Of a stretch of DNA of 64,000 nt, positions 51,988 to 60,860 are shown piece by piece. The stretch comes from Glaciecola sp048820975 (lineage in GTDB: Bacteria > Pseudomonadota > Gammaproteobacteria > Enterobacterales > Alteromonadaceae). The DNA lies in the NCBI RefSeq assembly GCF_048820975.1, contig NZ_JBMEUF010000001.1, forward strand, positions 434,001 through 498,000, given 5' to 3'. Under the pieces are notes generated by a model, which saw nothing but the letters and a program-made list of their open reading frames with translations, was not told the origin of the DNA and ran no database searches. Position 1 is the first letter of the stretch; every line of letters begins with the position of its first letter. The position numbers and the translations under genes were made by a program.

Positions 51988-52974
51988 TTAACTTGCGATT
52001 ATTACGGCTCTTTTTGGTCTAGGGTAACCTTCTATTGTTTTACTTGTATCCTTAGGATCTAGAAAGTCTTGCAAGGAATGGTTATCCATCCATTGTGTTG
52101 CGCGTTGCTCTTTTGTACTCGTTATATCTATGTCTACGCAGCTAACGGTTTTGAAACCCACGCGATTTAACCATAAAGTGAGTGCTGAAATACTCGGTAA
52201 ATACCAAACGTTACGCATTTGTGCGTATCTGTCGGTGGGCATAAACACGGTCTGTTCGTCTCCATCTACCACTAAGGTTTCTAGTATGAGCTGGCCCTTA
52301 GGTGCTAATTGCGCTTTTAATTCTTTTAAAAACTTAATTGGGTCAGTTCGATGATATAAAACACCCATTGAAAAAACAGTATCGAAATAATGACTAGCAG
52401 GAAGGTCTTCAATGCCAAGTGGAAGGTATTGAATGTCAAAGTCATGATTGTAGCGATTAAAACAATGGAACTGGTAAAAAAAGAGACTCGTAGGGTCAAC
52501 GCCAATGACTTTTTTAGCGCCTGCTTCAGCCATTCTAAAGAGGTGATACCCACTGCCGCATCCTACATCAAGTACCTTTTTATCTTTTAAGCTTTCAATA
52601 TGCGGAAGTACTCTGTCCCATTTCCAATCAGAGCGCCATTCTGTATCTATTTCTATAGAAAAGAATGTGAAAGGCCCTTTGCGCCAAGGCATAAATTGCT
52701 TAAGTATAGAACTTGTTTTTTGAACATTCACTTCAATTGAATTATCTATAGGGCTCACAAGCACATTATCATTAATTATTAAACTTGCTTGGTCAGAGGA
52801 GGGCAGTTGATTTAATTGTTTCTGCCAACGCTTTTGATTAGCCACATCACTGTTCTTTTCCCAATCATTTAATTGGGGCATTAATGCGCTAATCCAAGAT
52901 TCTAAGGCGGTGCCAATAATGGACTGATAAAAATCGCTTTTCCAAGTAAATGTGTCGTGGCTGTTATTCGTCAT
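51988..52974 (-). CDS. cmoB: tRNA U34 carboxymethyltransferase
   Basis: 328-residue enzyme that uses carboxy-SAM to finish 5-oxyacetyluridine at tRNA position 34, widening codon reading. The match to E. coli CmoB (323 residues) is close: LMPWRKGPFTFF, IDTEWRSDWKWDRVLPH, the SAM loop LDVGCGSGYH, MGVLYHR and ETLVVDGDE. ATG 52974 is chosen; a TTG two codons upstream is also in frame. It follows cmoA by seven bases, so both steps are coexpressed. Confidence 0.95.
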   Translation of the reverse strand: MTNNSHDTFTWKSDFYQSIIGTALESWISALMPQLNDWEKNSDVANQKRWQKQLNQLPSSDQASLIINDNVLVSPIDNSIEVNVQKTSSILKQFMPWRKGPFTFFSIEIDTEWRSDWKWDRVLPHIESLKDKKVLDVGCGSGYHLFRMAEAGAKKVIGVDPTSLFFYQFHCFNRYNHDFDIQYLPLGIEDLPASHYFDTVFSMGVLYHRTDPIKFLKELKAQLAPKGQLILETLVVDGDEQTVFMPTDRYAQMRNVWYLPSISALTLWLNRVGFKTVSCVDIDITSTKEQRATQWMDNHSLQDFLDPKDTSKTIEGYPRPKRAVIIAS

Positions 52975-52981
52975 AATCAAA

Positions 52982-53728
52982 CTACTTAATTGCTATTAAA
53001 GATAAAAAGTTAAACTGCTGATACCAAATGGTGAGTGCATTAAATCCAGCAGTATTCAAACGTGCTTTGTGCGTTTCTATTGTGTCGAGTTTCATAACAT
53101 CTTCTAGAGCACTTCGCTTTTGGCTAATTTCTAAGTCTGAATAGCCATTTTCACGTTTAAAATTATGATGAAGATCTATAAGAAAATCGTCTATTTCACC
53201 ATTCTCATGTTTGACTTTTTCGCTTAATATCAACATTCCACCAGGCTTAAGGTGCTTGTAAACTTTATTGATAACGCTTTGGCGTAGGGTGGGTTCAACA
53301 AATTGTAAAGTGAAGTTAATAACCACCAAATCGCACGATTTAAGTTCTGCGTTTATTAAGTCACCTTGCTGCAATTCTATACAATGTCCATAATTGAAAG
53401 CGTTAATATGCTGCGAACATTTTTCAATCATTGCGGCGGAATTATCAATCCCTATTATATAAGGTGACTTAGAAAACGTTTGCTTGGCAATTGATAAACT
53501 TACGCTTCCTAAAGAACAACCTAAATCATATACCACAGGTTTGTCTGCACAATGTTGCTTCGCTATTTTGCCAATACCATCAATAATACTGGCGTAACCA
53601 GGCACTGAACGGTTAATCATGTCGGGAAAAACGTCAACCACTTCTTTGTTAAAGGAGAAACGCGCTAAACTCTCTTTGGGGCTTGAATATATCGTATCAG
53701 GTTTGTTTAGATTGGTTTTGTCAGTCAT
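52982..53728 (-). CDS. cmoA: Carboxy-S-adenosyl-L-methionine synthase
   Basis: 248-residue SAM-binding protein that makes carboxy-SAM from SAM and prephenate. Residues DLGCSLGSVSLSIAKQ form the SAM loop, and the FNKEVVDVFPDMINRSVPGY start matches E. coli CmoA (247 residues). The start at ATG 53728 fits family length; a TTG frame up to 53752 is not needed. It is upstream of cmoB, divergent from the regulator gene. Confidence 0.95.
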   Translation of the reverse strand: MTDKTNLNKPDTIYSSPKESLARFSFNKEVVDVFPDMINRSVPGYASIIDGIGKIAKQHCADKPVVYDLGCSLGSVSLSIAKQTFSKSPYIIGIDNSAAMIEKCSQHINAFNYGHCIELQQGDLINAELKSCDLVVINFTLQFVEPTLRQSVINKVYKHLKPGGMLILSEKVKHENGEIDDFLIDLHHNFKRENGYSDLEISQKRSALEDVMKLDTIETHKARLNTAGFNALTIWYQQFNFLSLIAIK

Positions 53729-53957
53729 GTTATTTGTGCGTTTGCATCCCAAAATCGTGTTTTTCTTACCTTTTACTAGCGCAAAGCTTTATTTAATGCC
53801 CTAGCAGTTATATATTAGTATTATATCGCATGTCCTTTATTTAGTGTATGCAAATTCGTGTGCGTGTAATTTGAGTATTAATGTAAAAGTTACTTTACGT
53901 TAATAATATGCTATAAAAACGTGAATAAGTATAAATAACAATAAGAAGTAACCTTTT

Positions 53958-54593
53958 ATGATGAAGTATTTAATAGCTGATGATCACCCCTTGTATAGAG
54001 AAGCGTTGAAGGGAGCTCTACAAAATGAGTTTCCTAAAGTCTCTTACTTGGAGTCTGATTCGTTTGACAGCACATTAAAAACCTTAAGAACACAGCGCAA
54101 CGTTTCGTTGTTGTTGTTGGACTTGTTTATGCCTGGCTGTGATAACTTCTACGGTTTGCTTCGTTTGCGCCAATTGTTCCCAGATTTACCTATTGTAGTG
54201 ATTTCGGCGGCTGATTCTATTGATGTTATATCTCAGGTTATGGAATTTGGCGCCAATGCATTTGTTCCTAAAACCAGTCCAACCTCTGATATGACCCTAG
54301 CTATTGAAAGCGTGCTTAATAAGCAGAATTGGTTACCCGAAGGCGTGAGCGAACAACTCGCTAATGTTGAGGTTGAAGCGGTAGAAATTGCACAAAAAGT
54401 GCGCGAACTCACGCCTAAACAGTTTCAAGTTTTATTATTAGTTAAACAAGGGATGATGAATAAGCAAATTGCTGACACACTGAGTGTGACAGAAGCTACC
54501 GTTAAAGCCCATATAAGCATGTTGTTTAAGCGTCTAAATGTAAAATCTCGCACGCAAATATTAGTCGCACTAGAAAATCTACAACTTGAGTAA
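53958..54593 (+). CDS. NarL/FixJ-type response regulator, orphan
   Basis: 211 residues. An N-terminal receiver domain has acidic D8-D9 (IADDHP), phosphoacceptor D55 (LLLDLFMPG), switch region VVISAAD and K in VPKTSP. A LuxR-type helix-turn-helix follows in residues ~150-211 (LTPKQFQVLLLVKQGMMNKQIADTL, then TVKAHISMLFKRLN). No histidine kinase is adjacent, so its partner is elsewhere. The start is either of two adjacent ATG codons. It is followed by add after eight bases, so the two may share a transcript. Confidence 0.9.
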   Translation: MMKYLIADDHPLYREALKGALQNEFPKVSYLESDSFDSTLKTLRTQRNVSLLLLDLFMPGCDNFYGLLRLRQLFPDLPIVVISAADSIDVISQVMEFGANAFVPKTSPTSDMTLAIESVLNKQNWLPEGVSEQLANVEVEAVEIAQKVRELTPKQFQVLLLVKQGMMNKQIADTLSVTEATVKAHISMLFKRLNVKSRTQILVALENLQLE

Positions 54594-54601
54594 TAAGCAC
54601 A

Positions 54602-55588
54602 GTGAGCGCATTTCCTTTAATAGACCTTCATAGGCATCTTGACGGGAACGTTCGTATACAAAGTATTATAGCTTTGGCGAATAAACATAATGTTGTTCTT
54701 CCAAGTACTCATTTTGATACGCTAAGCAAGTACGTTCATATTCAAGACAAAACGTCAGATTTACTTGCGTTCCTGCAAAAACTAGATCTTGGCGTTTCTG
54801 TTCTTGGCGACTTAGACGCATGTAATCAAATTGCATATGAAAACGTGCAAGACGCAATTTCTGAAGGCTTGCATCACGTTGAGCTAAGATTCTCTCCTCG
54901 CTATATGTCACAAGCTTTTGATTTGCCTATGCAAGGCGTGGTTGAAGCGGTAGTAGATGGTGTTAGGTCAGCAAATATCGATTTTCAATACAACGCCAAG
55001 CTCATTGGTATTTTAAGCCGCACCTACGGTGCAGATAAGTGTGAAGAAGAACTGCAAAGTTTGTTAGCGCTTGAAAATGGTGTAGTCGCAGTTGATTTAG
55101 CCGGCGATGAAAAGGGTTATCCCGCGGCATTGTTTACAACACATTTTAACATAGTCAAAGATGCAGGCCTTAAAATTACCATTCATGCGGGTGAGGCTGA
55201 AGAAGCAAACAGTATATGGGATGCTATTCATTTATTGCATGCAGATAGGATAGGGCATGGCGTAAGCGCGTATAAAGATGCCAAATTAATGGATTACCTG
55301 GCAAAGCATCAAATTGGTGTTGAGACCTGCATTTTATCAAATTACCAAACTGCCACGTGGACAAATATTCCACAACACCCTGTGAAAGCATTTATTCAAG
55401 CTGATGTTCCTGTGTGTTTAAATACTGATGATCCAGGCATATCTAACAATAGCTTACAAAGTGAATATCAACTAGCGCGCACAGAGCTGAAGTTAAGTGA
55501 TAGTCAAATCAACACGCTTAAGTTGAATGCTTTACATCAAGCATTTCTTACAGACAAAGAAAAAGACGCCATATTGGCGTCTTTATAA
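54602..55588 (+). CDS. add: Adenosine deaminase
   Basis: 328-residue zinc enzyme that converts (deoxy)adenosine to inosine for purine salvage. Zinc ligands are in DLHRHLDG (N-terminus), IHAGEAEE (with the catalytic glutamate), HGVSAYKD and NTDDPGIS. It matches E. coli Add along its length. The start is GTG at 54602 without a strong ribosome-binding site, which fits translational coupling with the upstream response regulator gene. A hairpin overlaps its last codons. Confidence 0.94.
   Translation: MSAFPLIDLHRHLDGNVRIQSIIALANKHNVVLPSTHFDTLSKYVHIQDKTSDLLAFLQKLDLGVSVLGDLDACNQIAYENVQDAISEGLHHVELRFSPRYMSQAFDLPMQGVVEAVVDGVRSANIDFQYNAKLIGILSRTYGADKCEEELQSLLALENGVVAVDLAGDEKGYPAALFTTHFNIVKDAGLKITIHAGEAEEANSIWDAIHLLHADRIGHGVSAYKDAKLMDYLAKHQIGVETCILSNYQTATWTNIPQHPVKAFIQADVPVCLNTDDPGISNNSLQSEYQLARTELKLSDSQINTLKLNALHQAFLTDKEKDAILASL
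55562..55585 (+). terminator. Hairpin terminator embedded in the 3' end of add
   Basis: AAAGACGCCA and TGGCGTCTTT form a 10-bp perfect stem with a TAT loop, overlapping the final codons and stop of add. The T-run is short, so this may be a weak terminator or mRNA-end stabiliser before the convergent fadE gene. Confidence 0.55.
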
Positions 55589-55633
55589 CTGTTTAACACG
55601 AAAACTAATTTAATAGTTTTCTTAGGCTGTTAG

Positions 55634-58102
55634 CTACGCGGCTTTAACTGATTTTTTCTTTGTTACTTTAACTACTTTGCTGCTGTTAGCGGCTAATAGC
55701 TCTTGTGGGTCAAAGTCATCAACGTTAATAGTACGTAATCTTCCAGCTTCCGTTTCTTTTAGTAGCTCTGCATCAGCATCACTTATAATGCCAGCGGCTA
55801 AAGCTCTATCGGCCAGTTTGTCTAAGCCAGTCATAGGAAGTTTTTCACCCAAGGTTTTACAAATATTGTTAAAGATTGGCTCTACTTTAATAATATTCTC
55901 AAGTGTTTGTTCTAAATCACCAAACAAGCTTCCTTCAACGCGTGACAGATATTGACCTTCGCCTAGGCGATCACGTGCTGTATTTGGCTGTTGCAACATG
56001 TGCGCAATTTTATGCTCAACTTTATCACTTGGTTTGTCATTTAATTTTCCAAATGGTTGAACAACAAGACGCAAATAAACCGCTACTGGTGCTGATGGGA
56101 AGTTGCGAATAAAGTCATCAATCGCTATATCCATCTTATGCAAACAATCTTGCATAGCCCAGTGTAGTAAAGGTAGGTCGTCTTTGTTGCGGCCCTGTTC
56201 GTCATATCTTTTTAGTACTGCTGACGCTAAGTATAAGTAGCTGAGTACATCACCTAAGCGCGCAGATAATCTTTCTTTGCGTTTAAGAGACCCACCAAGT
56301 ACGCCCATGGCGATATCAGTCAGCATAGCAAGATTAGCAGAGTAGCCTTGCAAGCTTCTGTAGTAGGTAGCTGTTTCATCTTTAAATGGTGTGCTTGAGA
56401 ACCAGTTACGGCTCAAGGTAAACCAAAGTGAACGAACGGTGTTGCTAACTGCAAAACCAATATGTCCAAATACTGCAGCATCAAAAGCTTCTAAACGTTC
56501 TTTTTTATCTTCTAAATTCGACGCATATATTTCTTGTAGTACGTATGGATGGCAACGCATAGCGCCTTGACCAAAAATCATCATGTTTCGAGTGAGTATG
56601 TTCGCACCCTCAACAGTAATTGAAATAGGAACGCCTTGGTAAGCTCTTCCTAAGTAATTATTAGGACCTAAACATATTCCTTTACCGCCATGAACATCCA
56701 TTGAATCATTCACAATTTGGCGCATTCTTTCAGTTAAATGGTACTTACATATAGCTGAAATTACCGACGGTTTTTCACCAAGATCAACACCTGTTGTAGA
56801 GAATGAAGTAACGGCATCCATTAAGTATGCGTTACCGCCAATACGAGCCAACATTTCTTCAACACCTTCCATTTGACCAATAGGCATACGGAATTGGCGT
56901 CTAATGCGCGAGTACGCACCGGTTGATAATGCTAATTGTTTTGCGCCACCTGCGGCTGAAGAAGGCAGAGTAATAACACGGCCAACTGACAAACATTCCA
57001 TCAGCATACGCCAGCCTTTACCCGCCATTTTTTCACCACCAATAATGTAGCTAAGCGGTACAAACATATCTTCTGCTTTCACTGGGCCATTGTGGAATGG
57101 AACGTTAAGAGGGAAGTGTCTGCGGCCAATTTGTAAACCTTCAGTATCATGCGGAATTAACGCACAGGTAATACCTAAATCTTCTTTATCACCTAATAAG
57201 CCTTCTGGGTCATGCATTTTAAATGCTAAACCTACCACCGTGGCAACAGGGGCTAACGTAATGTATCGCTTAGAGAAAGTTAAACGCAAACCTAGCACTT
57301 CTTCGCCGTTAAACATGCCCTTGGCAACTATACCCACATCAGGAATTGCACCTGCATCAGAACCTGCTTCTGGGCTAGTTAGTGCAAAACAAGGAATTTC
57401 TTCACCTTTAGCTAAACGAGGCAAGTAATAATCTTGTTGTTCCTGTGTGCCATAATGCTGTAGTAACTCGCCTGGGCCTAATGAATTAGGTACACCAACG
57501 GTTGAACTTAAAACAGCACTTACACCCGCTAGCTTTTGCAGTACACGTGACTGCGCGTAAGCTGAGAATGCCAAACCACCATATTTCTTCTCAATAATCA
57601 TTGCGAAGAATTTATGCTCTTTTAGAAACGCCCAAATTTCATCCGGTAAATCTGCATCTACGTGATTAATTTGCCACTCATCAACCATGCCACACACTTC
57701 GTCACATGGGCCATCTAAAAACGCCTGTTCTTCGGCACTTAGCTTAGGTTGATTAATACCGTGCATTTTTTGCCAGTCGGGTTTGCCACTGAACAATTCA
57801 CCATCCCACCATACAGTACCGGCATCAATAGCCTCCTGTTCAGTTTGAGACATTTCAGGTGACACTGACTTGTAAAAAGAAAGTAACTTAGTACTTAAAA
57901 AGTCTAATCTGAATGGTTTATAAGCTAATGGTACTGCAAGTAATGCAAATAAAATCCAAGCTATTAAACCAATGCTGCCAAAGATAGTGCCAATAACCAT
58001 AGTAATGGTTAAAATGACAACACTTTTAGTAAGAGGGAAGCGCTGGTAAGCAACGACACCAAATACTGCTAAAACTATTAAAAACCAATATAAATCTGAC
58101 AT
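55634..58102 (-). CDS. fadE: Acyl-CoA dehydrogenase FadE
   Basis: 822-residue FadE-type acyl-CoA dehydrogenase (E. coli 814) that catalyses the first step of fatty acid beta-oxidation. Two or three membrane helices occupy residues ~1-75, characteristic of FadE and absent from ordinary acyl-CoA dehydrogenases. The flavin/substrate segment is CFALTSPEAGSDAGAIPD and EGANILTRNMMIFGQGA is further conserved. The start at 58102 has AGGAG six bases upstream; the frame extends to 58162 without support. A FadR-like operator lies 9-25 bases upstream of the start, suggesting repression in the absence of fatty acids. Confidence 0.95.
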   Translation of the reverse strand: MSDLYWFLIVLAVFGVVAYQRFPLTKSVVILTITMVIGTIFGSIGLIAWILFALLAVPLAYKPFRLDFLSTKLLSFYKSVSPEMSQTEQEAIDAGTVWWDGELFSGKPDWQKMHGINQPKLSAEEQAFLDGPCDEVCGMVDEWQINHVDADLPDEIWAFLKEHKFFAMIIEKKYGGLAFSAYAQSRVLQKLAGVSAVLSSTVGVPNSLGPGELLQHYGTQEQQDYYLPRLAKGEEIPCFALTSPEAGSDAGAIPDVGIVAKGMFNGEEVLGLRLTFSKRYITLAPVATVVGLAFKMHDPEGLLGDKEDLGITCALIPHDTEGLQIGRRHFPLNVPFHNGPVKAEDMFVPLSYIIGGEKMAGKGWRMLMECLSVGRVITLPSSAAGGAKQLALSTGAYSRIRRQFRMPIGQMEGVEEMLARIGGNAYLMDAVTSFSTTGVDLGEKPSVISAICKYHLTERMRQIVNDSMDVHGGKGICLGPNNYLGRAYQGVPISITVEGANILTRNMMIFGQGAMRCHPYVLQEIYASNLEDKKERLEAFDAAVFGHIGFAVSNTVRSLWFTLSRNWFSSTPFKDETATYYRSLQGYSANLAMLTDIAMGVLGGSLKRKERLSARLGDVLSYLYLASAVLKRYDEQGRNKDDLPLLHWAMQDCLHKMDIAIDDFIRNFPSAPVAVYLRLVVQPFGKLNDKPSDKVEHKIAHMLQQPNTARDRLGEGQYLSRVEGSLFGDLEQTLENIIKVEPIFNNICKTLGEKLPMTGLDKLADRALAAGIISDADAELLKETEAGRLRTINVDDFDPQELLAANSSKVVKVTKKKSVKAA

Positions 58103-58110
58103 GGGATCTC

Positions 58111-58127
58111 CTGAGGTCTGACCAGAT
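58111..58127. promoter_or_regulatory. FadR-like operator in the fadE leader
   Basis: Read toward fadE, the 17-mer contains CTGGTCAGACCT, which matches the E. coli FadR operator core CTGGTCNGACC exactly and has a dyad around the central A. It ends nine bases before the fadE start and directly precedes the AGGAG ribosome-binding site. FadR releases DNA on binding acyl-CoA. Confidence 0.65.
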
Positions 58128-58229
58128 ATGTGCAAAGTAGCGAGAAAACCGACAAAGATCAAGCTTTGCCGGTATGTTCTTTATACTCATGTTATAGAAA
58201 TGTTTACAAAATAAACAGTATAAGTGGAA

Positions 58230-58997
58230 TTATAAGTAGGAAAATTCCGATAATTGAATGTCACCTTGTTCTTTATCGTCTTTAAATTGTTGTAAACGAA
58301 CAAGATTATAATTTAGTGCGGGTGCAAACCAAGCGTATGTAAGACGGTTACTTGAGTCACGTTTAATCATCACTTTTATCGCCATTATTTGACCATAGGG
58401 CAGGCTTAAATTTTCAGTTTCAACGACTTCAAGTTCGTAGTGTTTTTTTTGTCCACGATAATTGAAAAAATCATAAGCAAAGTTTTTTACACCTTGTGAA
58501 AGTTGAAACGGAAAATCTAAGCGGAATAACTGATTCTCAAGCTCACCCTCCCAGCTTAATGATTCTTTATCATTAATGAGTACTTTCTGTGCTGCGGCGT
58601 TAAATTTGAGCTCAAGGGACTTGTTAGGTCCTGTTCCCGTTCTTTCATATGAATAATTGGAGGGGACTAATGAGCCATTTTTTACTGTAAAAGCAGTGCG
58701 TTCTACTCGCTTATCAGAAAGGAAAAAACGTGAGACTTTTGATTGATAAAGTAAGTCGTATTCGCCCGTTTTATTGCTTGATAATTTTAAGCTCGCCTCA
58801 CCGATATCATTTCCGGAACGAAATGCAACGAAAGTGGCTTCAAACGTGCGTAAACTACTCTGCAAATTGGCGGGCTTGGGAATTATATCGGATTTAAGCG
58901 CGTCTTCATTTTGTTGCGCTTTGCTAACGCCCGAGCAAAGGCTAACTGCAATTAATAGACTAAATAATAGGCTTTGCATTGCTATCCAAGCTTTCAT
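58230..58997 (-). CDS. DUF3108 exported protein
   Basis: 255 residues with a signal peptide ending near residue 27 (SKAQQ). The body fits DUF3108, a periplasmic beta-rich family of unknown function (FEATFVAFRSGNDIGEASLKL, VSRFFLSDKRVERTAFTV, TYAWFAPALNYNLVRLQ). AAGGAA eight bases upstream supports the start at 58997, which overlaps the purN 3' end by 38 bases, so it is the third gene of purM-purN-DUF3108. The conserved neighbourhood does not by itself reveal the function. Confidence 0.8.
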   Translation of the reverse strand: MKAWIAMQSLLFSLLIAVSLCSGVSKAQQNEDALKSDIIPKPANLQSSLRTFEATFVAFRSGNDIGEASLKLSSNKTGEYDLLYQSKVSRFFLSDKRVERTAFTVKNGSLVPSNYSYERTGTGPNKSLELKFNAAAQKVLINDKESLSWEGELENQLFRLDFPFQLSQGVKNFAYDFFNYRGQKKHYELEVVETENLSLPYGQIMAIKVMIKRDSSNRLTYAWFAPALNYNLVRLQQFKDDKEQGDIQLSEFSYL

Positions 58998-59643
58998 AAC
59001 TTATTCCTTGAGTTTTTATTATTGTTTTATCAAAGTACACTTGGTCACCTAATAAGGTTAAGCGCTCGTCACAAAACCAAGATACCACCATTGGGTAGAT
59101 AATCCATTCTTTTTGCGCAACCTTATGCGCCAAAGTATCCACGCTATCATTTGATTCTACATTGACCTGTGCTTGTATGACTATTGGACCGCCATCTAGT
59201 TCAGCGGTCACAAAATGGATAGAAGCTCCGTGAATTAGATCACCATTATCAAGGGCTCTTTGGTGGGTATGTAAACCAGGATACTTTGGTAACAAAGAAG
59301 GGTGTATGTTGAGCATTTTGCCCTGAAATTGGTTTACAAAATCAGGGCTGAGTATGCGCATAAAGCCAGCTAGTACAATTAAATCAGCATTAAAACCAAC
59401 TAAGCTATTAGCTAAAGCATTGTCAAAACTCTCTCGGCTCGAATAGTCGCCATGTTGCAAGGTAATAGCAGGAATATTGTGTTTTTTAGCGCGTTCTAAG
59501 CCCTTTACAAATGGCTTATTGCTTAATACTGCTACTACCTTACCGTTAATTTGACCCGACTCACATGCATCTATAATTGCTTGTAGATTACTGCCTGAGC
59601 CTGAAATCAGAACAACTATTCGTTTTTGGCCAATATGATTCAT
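58960..59643 (-). CDS. purN: Phosphoribosylglycinamide formyltransferase (PurN)
   Basis: 227-residue formyltransferase of purine synthesis, which adds a formyl group from 10-formyl-THF to GAR. VLISGSGSNLQAIID is the N-terminal phosphate loop. The catalytic Asn-His-Asp set is visible as MLNIHPSLLPKYPGLHTHQRAL (N and H) with D in ELDGGPIV. It is 18 bases downstream of purM. Slightly longer than E. coli PurN (212 residues) at the C-terminus, where it overlaps the next gene. Confidence 0.95.
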   Translation of the reverse strand: MNHIGQKRIVVLISGSGSNLQAIIDACESGQINGKVVAVLSNKPFVKGLERAKKHNIPAITLQHGDYSSRESFDNALANSLVGFNADLIVLAGFMRILSPDFVNQFQGKMLNIHPSLLPKYPGLHTHQRALDNGDLIHGASIHFVTAELDGGPIVIQAQVNVESNDSVDTLAHKVAQKEWIIYPMVVSWFCDERLTLLGDQVYFDKTIIKTQGISYESLDSNAKPII

Positions 59644-59661
59644 TTGATTTAACCAATAGGC

Positions 59662-60708
59662 TTATAAAGGTGAAATAATAACGTCTTGATCATCAACCTT
59701 TGGTATAAGTTCGCCAATCACCCACGCTTTCTCGCCAAGCTGATTTAGCATAGCGACTATTTCATCAGCACTTTCGGATTCAACAGCCATCATTAAACCA
59801 ACACCACAATTAAAAGTTCTGTACATTTCAGTTCTTTGTACATTTCCTTTTTCTTGTAAGAAGTCAAAAATAGCAGGCCACTGCCAAGAAGAACCATCAA
59901 TTGATGCGGTAACATTATCAGGCAAAACGCGCGGGATATTTTCCCAAAAACCGCCACCAGTAATATGCGAAATAGCATTTACCTGGTATTTTTCTAGGAG
60001 TGTTAGCACGTTTTTCACGTATATACGTGTAGGCTCTAGAAGGTGTTCTATAATGGGTTTATCATTTAATAATTCGCTAGTGTCAACATTTGCCACTTCA
60101 ATGATTTTACGAATCAATGAATAACCGTTTGAATGAGGACCTGATGAAGCTAAGGCTATCAGCTTGTTTCCTGCGCTTACTTGACTACCGTCAATAACCT
60201 TGTCAGCTTCAACTACACCTACACAAAAACCCGCTACATCGTAATCATTACCATGATACATGCCCGGCATTTCAGCAGTTTCACCACCAATAAGCGCGCA
60301 GTTAGAGAGTTTACAACCTTCGCCTATACCTGTAACAACGGTAGCTGCGGTATCAACGTCTAGTTTACCTGTAGCGTAGTAGTCAAGGAAAAATAAAGGT
60401 TCGGCACCTTGTACAATAAGGTCATTTACGCACATCGCTACTAAATCGATGCCAATGCCATCATGTTTATTATTATCCATGGCAAGTCGTAACTTCGTGC
60501 CAACACCATCAGTACCAGAAACCAGCAATGGGTTTTTGTATTTAGTTGGCAATGAGCACAAAGCTCCAAAACCGCCTAACCCGCCTTTAACTTCAGGTCG
60601 GTTAGTCGCTTTAGTTACTGACTTAATTCTATCAACGAGCGCGTTTCCTGCATCAATATCCACGCCTGCATCTTTGTAGCTGAGTGATTTTTTGCTTGTA
60701 TCGGTCAC
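59662..60708 (-). CDS. purM: Phosphoribosylformylglycinamidine cyclo-ligase (PurM)
   Basis: 348-residue AIR synthetase that closes the imidazole ring in purine synthesis (E. coli 345 residues). SLSYKDAGVDIDAGNALV, GTDGVGTKL, CVNDLIVQGAEPLFFLDYYATG and GETAEMPGMY are family blocks. The start is GTG at 60708, with GAGG eight bases upstream and a family-matching N-terminus; the frame extends ten more residues without support. It precedes purN and is divergent from the DUF2066 gene. Confidence 0.95.
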   Translation of the reverse strand: MTDTSKKSLSYKDAGVDIDAGNALVDRIKSVTKATNRPEVKGGLGGFGALCSLPTKYKNPLLVSGTDGVGTKLRLAMDNNKHDGIGIDLVAMCVNDLIVQGAEPLFFLDYYATGKLDVDTAATVVTGIGEGCKLSNCALIGGETAEMPGMYHGNDYDVAGFCVGVVEADKVIDGSQVSAGNKLIALASSGPHSNGYSLIRKIIEVANVDTSELLNDKPIIEHLLEPTRIYVKNVLTLLEKYQVNAISHITGGGFWENIPRVLPDNVTASIDGSSWQWPAIFDFLQEKGNVQRTEMYRTFNCGVGLMMAVESESADEIVAMLNQLGEKAWVIGELIPKVDDQDVIISPL

Positions 60709-60860
60709 TAATTTTCCTCGACTTGAAAAAACGCGCACATATTAACAGTTAGGACAATTAAAGGGTATTAAAAACTTAAGGAAAAAATTCTGATGCAAAT
60801 TGCTGGCAAATGGTCGACAATACGCGTTTGACTATTTTCAAACTCAAAGAAAGGATTGTT

